Assembly (NCBI GenBank): GCA_902494815.1
Contig: CABUVB010000077.1
Location: 1-8,061, forward strand
Direction of reading: 5' to 3'
DNA from: an uncultured Collinsella sp.
GTDB lineage: Bacteria > Actinomycetota > Coriobacteriia > Coriobacteriales > Coriobacteriaceae
Length of the DNA stretch: 8,061 bases
The translations under genes and the position numbers were made by a program. The notes under the pieces are model-generated. The model saw only the letters and a list, made by a program, of their open reading frames with translations, ran no database searches and had not been told where the DNA came from. Below are positions 5,764 to 8,061 of this stretch, piece by piece. Position 1 is the first letter of the stretch. Each line of letters opens with the position of its first letter.

Positions 5764-6412
5764 GGGCGTCCTCCTGAAACGTCGTGGCATCGTTGTTATC
5801 GGCATCGGTGACGGCACTATCGTCCTCACCGTCGTCATCGCCGACCCAACGAAGCAGGTCGACCGAGGTAATGCCGTAGCGCTTCTCACGTACAGTCTCA
5901 AAGCCTGCCGGATGCGCGCCCGCATCGGCGGAGGCATGCTCAAACAGGGCATAAGCGCCAGGCGCAAGCAGACCCTGCTGAGCCAGGTTCTGCAGCATTT
6001 CCTCGACCGGCTCGGCACCAAAAGCATAGGGCGGGTCGAGCAGGACCAAATCAAAGGGGCCGCCCGGTACACGACCGCGCGAGGCACTCACCAGCATGTC
6101 GCCCGTGACCACGCGCCAACGCGCACGGTCACGGCAGAGCGACTCGATATTCTTGGTAATGAGCCGCGCGGCGTTGCGATCGATCTCAAACGTCGTGAGC
6201 GAGCGGGCCCCACGAGAGAGCATCTCTAACCCTAAGGCACCGGAGCCGCCAAAGGCGTCCAGCACACGAACCTCGTCCAAATCGAAATCGAATGCCGACA
6301 TGACCATAGATGCGCACGCCTCGCGCACGCGATCGGTCGTGGGGCGGGTGACATCGCGACCACGGGGCTCCTCGATCTTACGACCGCGCCATTCGCCGCC
6401 GATGATTCTCAT
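5756..6412 (-). CDS. rsmD: 16S rRNA (guanine(966)-N2)-methyltransferase RsmD
   Basis: RsmD methylates N2 of G966 in 16S rRNA using S-adenosylmethionine, acting on the assembling small subunit. The 218-aa protein starts with the family's MRIIGGEWRGRKI. It contains TRPTTDRVREA (22-32), SAM motif I VLDAFGGSGALGLEML (50-65), the acidic ribose-binding residue region FEIDRNA (75-81) and catalytic DPPY (126-129). The conserved core ends near RYGITSVDLLRW (178-189). After this comes a 29-residue acidic tail (about 190-218) with 12 Asp/Glu, not normal for the family. The ATG at 6412 overlaps the recG stop by 4 nt (ATGA). Ribosome binding is offered by AAGGAGG 10 nt upstream, inside the recG end, and a GGAGG directly next to the ATG. 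Confidence 0.95.
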   Translation of the reverse strand: MRIIGGEWRGRKIEEPRGRDVTRPTTDRVREACASMVMSAFDFDLDEVRVLDAFGGSGALGLEMLSRGARSLTTFEIDRNAARLITKNIESLCRDRARWRVVTGDMLVSASRGRVPGGPFDLVLLDPPYAFGAEPVEEMLQNLAQQGLLAPGAYALFEHASADAGAHPAGFETVREKRYGITSVDLLRWVGDDDGEDDSAVTDADNNDATTFQEDAHE

Positions 6413-8061
6413 CCTCCGCTGACCTCCTTAAAGATATGTCGATAACGCATGGCGACCGCCTCGCGCAAGGGACGCGTCGCCACAGAGTCAAGGTTGCAAG
6501 CATACCGCAAGAGCTCGACCGCGTCCAAATGGGCCCACTCGATCAGCTCATCGTCGGCGTCCAGGTCGACAAAGCGCAGGGTCACACCACCATGCTGGCG
6601 ATAACCCAGGATCTCGCCTTCATGGCGCAGGCGCAGGTCCATCTGGGCGAGCGTAAAACCATCCGAGGTCTTTTCGAGCGACTGGAGACGGTCTTGTGCC
6701 GCCGAGGCGCCGCCATTGCCCTTGGAGTGCGTCATGACCAGGCACGTGCCCGACACGCTGCCGCGGCCCACGCGACCGCGTAGCTGATGCAGCGCCGCCA
6801 AGCCAAACCGCTCACCGTTCTCGATGACCATGACGGTGGCGTTGGGCACGTCGACGCCCACCTCGACCACCGTAGTCGAGACGAGCACGTCAATCTCGCC
6901 ACGCTTGAAGGCGTCGATCACGCGATCCTTCTCCCCCGCTGGCATACGGCCGTGAAGGCGCTCGATGGCAAGACCCGGCAACGCCAGACGCAGGCGATCG
7001 AGCGCGGTCGCCGTATCGTGCAGCGGCACAGGCACGGGCACGCGGCCCTCGTCGGCGCGGGCGATACCGGGCACGTCTTCAAGCTCATCGGCCGAGTCAC
7101 TCGGCTCCACGAGCGGGCAAATCACGTAGGCCTGCTGACCCTTTTCATGCGCCTCGCGGATGGCGCCATAGGCGAGGTCGCGGCTCGACTCGGTGAGCAC
7201 GCGTGTCGTCACGCCAGCGCCAGGGACGGGCCGATGGCGGATGATACTCGTGTCCAGATCGCCGTAGACCGAAAGCGCCAGCGTACGCGGGATCGGTGTC
7301 GCCGTCATAACGAGCAGGTCCGCACCGGGGCCCTTCGCGCGTAGGGCGTTGCGTTGGCCAACGCCAAACCGGTGCTGCTCGTCGATGACGACAAGCGACA
7401 GATGATTGAACGCAACGTTATCCGAAAGCACCGCGTGGGTGCCAAAGAGGACGTCGAGCTCGCCCGATTCAAGCTGGGCATGGATCTGCTCGCGCTCTGA
7501 GGCCGGCGTGGCACCCGTCAGAAGCGCCCAGGACATGCCCGCCTGCGAGAGCAGAGGGCCGGTCTTATCGGCATATTGGCGCGCCAACACGCCCGTGGGC
7601 GCCATAACACAGGCCTGCGTACCGCTATCGGCAGCCACAGCCAGAGCGCAGGCGGCAACGGCGGTCTTACCGGTACCGACATCGCCCAGCAGCAGGCGGT
7701 TCATCACGCGCCCACCATCGCACATATCGCGCAGGATATCTTGGAACGCGGTCTCCTGCTCGTCGCTCAGCGAAAACGGCAGGGCTTGCTTAAGCGCGGC
7801 CAGGTGCTCGCCCGCGGTGTGGGCATAGGGAACCACATCGACCAGGCCGCCGACGTTGCGCAGGCGCAGCGCCAGCTGCAGGTAGAGGCACTCCTCGTAG
7901 GCAAGCCGTGCGCGCGCGATATCGCGCTCTGCCATACTCGATGGAAAGTGGATCGAACGCAACGCGCGGGCATTGCTCATGAGCTTCCGCTTTGCGCGCA
8001 GCGGCGCGGGAATCGGATCGAACGGATTGCCGACGACCTCGAGCGCGCCGCTTACGATGCG
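6409..8061 (-). CDS. recG: ATP-dependent DNA helicase RecG, C-terminal 550 residues (5' end outside window)
   Basis: RecG is a superfamily 2 double-stranded DNA translocase that remodels stalled forks, Holliday junctions, D-loops and R-loops. The frame is open to the right edge, so the first Met at 7980 is internal; the residues before it (NPFDPIPAPLRAK) match the segment after the wedge domain. Numbering from the edge, Walker A GDVGTGKT is 126-133, motif Ia MAPTGVLA follows (usually MAPTEILA), DEQHRFGV starts at 227, MTATPIPRT is 252-260, TTVVEVGVDVPNA starts near 396 and RGRVGRG is 428-434. The C-terminal translocation element reads DLRLRHEGEILGYRQHGG, where most RecG have RGPGE and GTRQ; the Arg and Gln of YRQ are kept. 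The linker after CPLVEPSD is about 20 residues longer than in E. coli and includes a Val/Pro run. The N-terminal wedge domain is outside the window. It overlaps rsmD by 4 nt. Confidence 0.96.
   Translation of the reverse strand, partial: RIVSGALEVVGNPFDPIPAPLRAKRKLMSNARALRSIHFPSSMAERDIARARLAYEECLYLQLALRLRNVGGLVDVVPYAHTAGEHLAALKQALPFSLSDEQETAFQDILRDMCDGGRVMNRLLLGDVGTGKTAVAACALAVAADSGTQACVMAPTGVLARQYADKTGPLLSQAGMSWALLTGATPASEREQIHAQLESGELDVLFGTHAVLSDNVAFNHLSLVVIDEQHRFGVGQRNALRAKGPGADLLVMTATPIPRTLALSVYGDLDTSIIRHRPVPGAGVTTRVLTESSRDLAYGAIREAHEKGQQAYVICPLVEPSDSADELEDVPGIARADEGRVPVPVPLHDTATALDRLRLALPGLAIERLHGRMPAGEKDRVIDAFKRGEIDVLVSTTVVEVGVDVPNATVMVIENGERFGLAALHQLRGRVGRGSVSGTCLVMTHSKGNGGASAAQDRLQSLEKTSDGFTLAQMDLRLRHEGEILGYRQHGGVTLRFVDLDADDELIEWAHLDAVELLRYACNLDSVATRPLREAVAMRYRHIFKEVSGG

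Noticed and set aside
5764..6087. A longer CoaD starting at 6087
   Set aside because: The extra residues are an off-frame reading of rsmD; the ATG at 5763 has AGGAGG 6 nt upstream and yields the normal 165-aa enzyme.
5429..6229. A 266-codon plus-strand open frame opposite coaD and rsmD
   Set aside because: It is antisense to two confidently identified overlapping genes, is rich in Arg/Thr/Ser as shadow frames are, and shows no domain.
1..8061. Mobile elements, CRISPR, tRNA or rRNA genes, or a novel defence system
   Set aside because: No transposase, terminal repeats, spaced repeats or RNA gene folds are seen; the window is filled by conserved housekeeping genes with uniform style.

Overview
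The window is a GC-rich bacterial chromosome segment in which every supported gene lies on the minus strand. The genes are packed with overlaps or short gaps. Read in the direction of transcription (right to left) the order is recG (5' end outside the window), rsmD, coaD, a SepIVA/DivIVA-like coiled-coil gene, yceD (DUF177), rpmF, plsX, acpP, rnc and smc (3' half outside the window). High GC, GTG and TTG starts, and a SepIVA-like gene next to yceD and near rnc and smc (compare the Mycobacterium Rv2922c-Rv2927c region) point to Actinomycetota. The compact order and protein style suggest class Coriobacteriia, possibly a Collinsella relative. That placement is inference from gene order and general sequence look, not from a search.

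Layout: 8061-6409 recG (C-terminal 550 residues); 6412-5756 rsmD, overlapping recG by 4 nt; 5763-5266 coaD, overlapping rsmD by 8 nt; 5265-5198 a 68-nt gap with a candidate promoter; 5197-4700 SepIVA-like gene; 4700-4146 yceD, sharing one base with the gene before it; 4081-3902 rpmF (59 aa); 3901-3815 a leader holding a strong hairpin plus T-tract just before the plsX Shine-Dalgarno; 3814-2795 plsX; 2794-2671 a 124-nt leader holding a perfect 22-bp palindrome; 2670-2428 acpP; 2424-1699 rnc with a TTG start; 1688-1 smc with a GTG start. No gene-free stretch exceeds 300 bases.

Functionally this is a growth-linked housekeeping cluster. RsmD, YceD, L32 and RNase III serve ribosome assembly and rRNA maturation. 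CoaD supplies the CoA precursor from which the ACP prosthetic group is derived, and PlsX and AcpP start phospholipid synthesis. The SepIVA-like protein probably acts in septum or envelope organisation. RecG and SMC maintain and organise the chromosome.

I found no new defence, mobile or biosynthetic system. The points worth a second look are the terminator-like hairpins in front of both plsX and acpP, Asp-to-Asn changes in RNase III (N120) and in the ACP attachment motif (N37), an acidic tail on RsmD, and motif changes plus a linker insertion in RecG.
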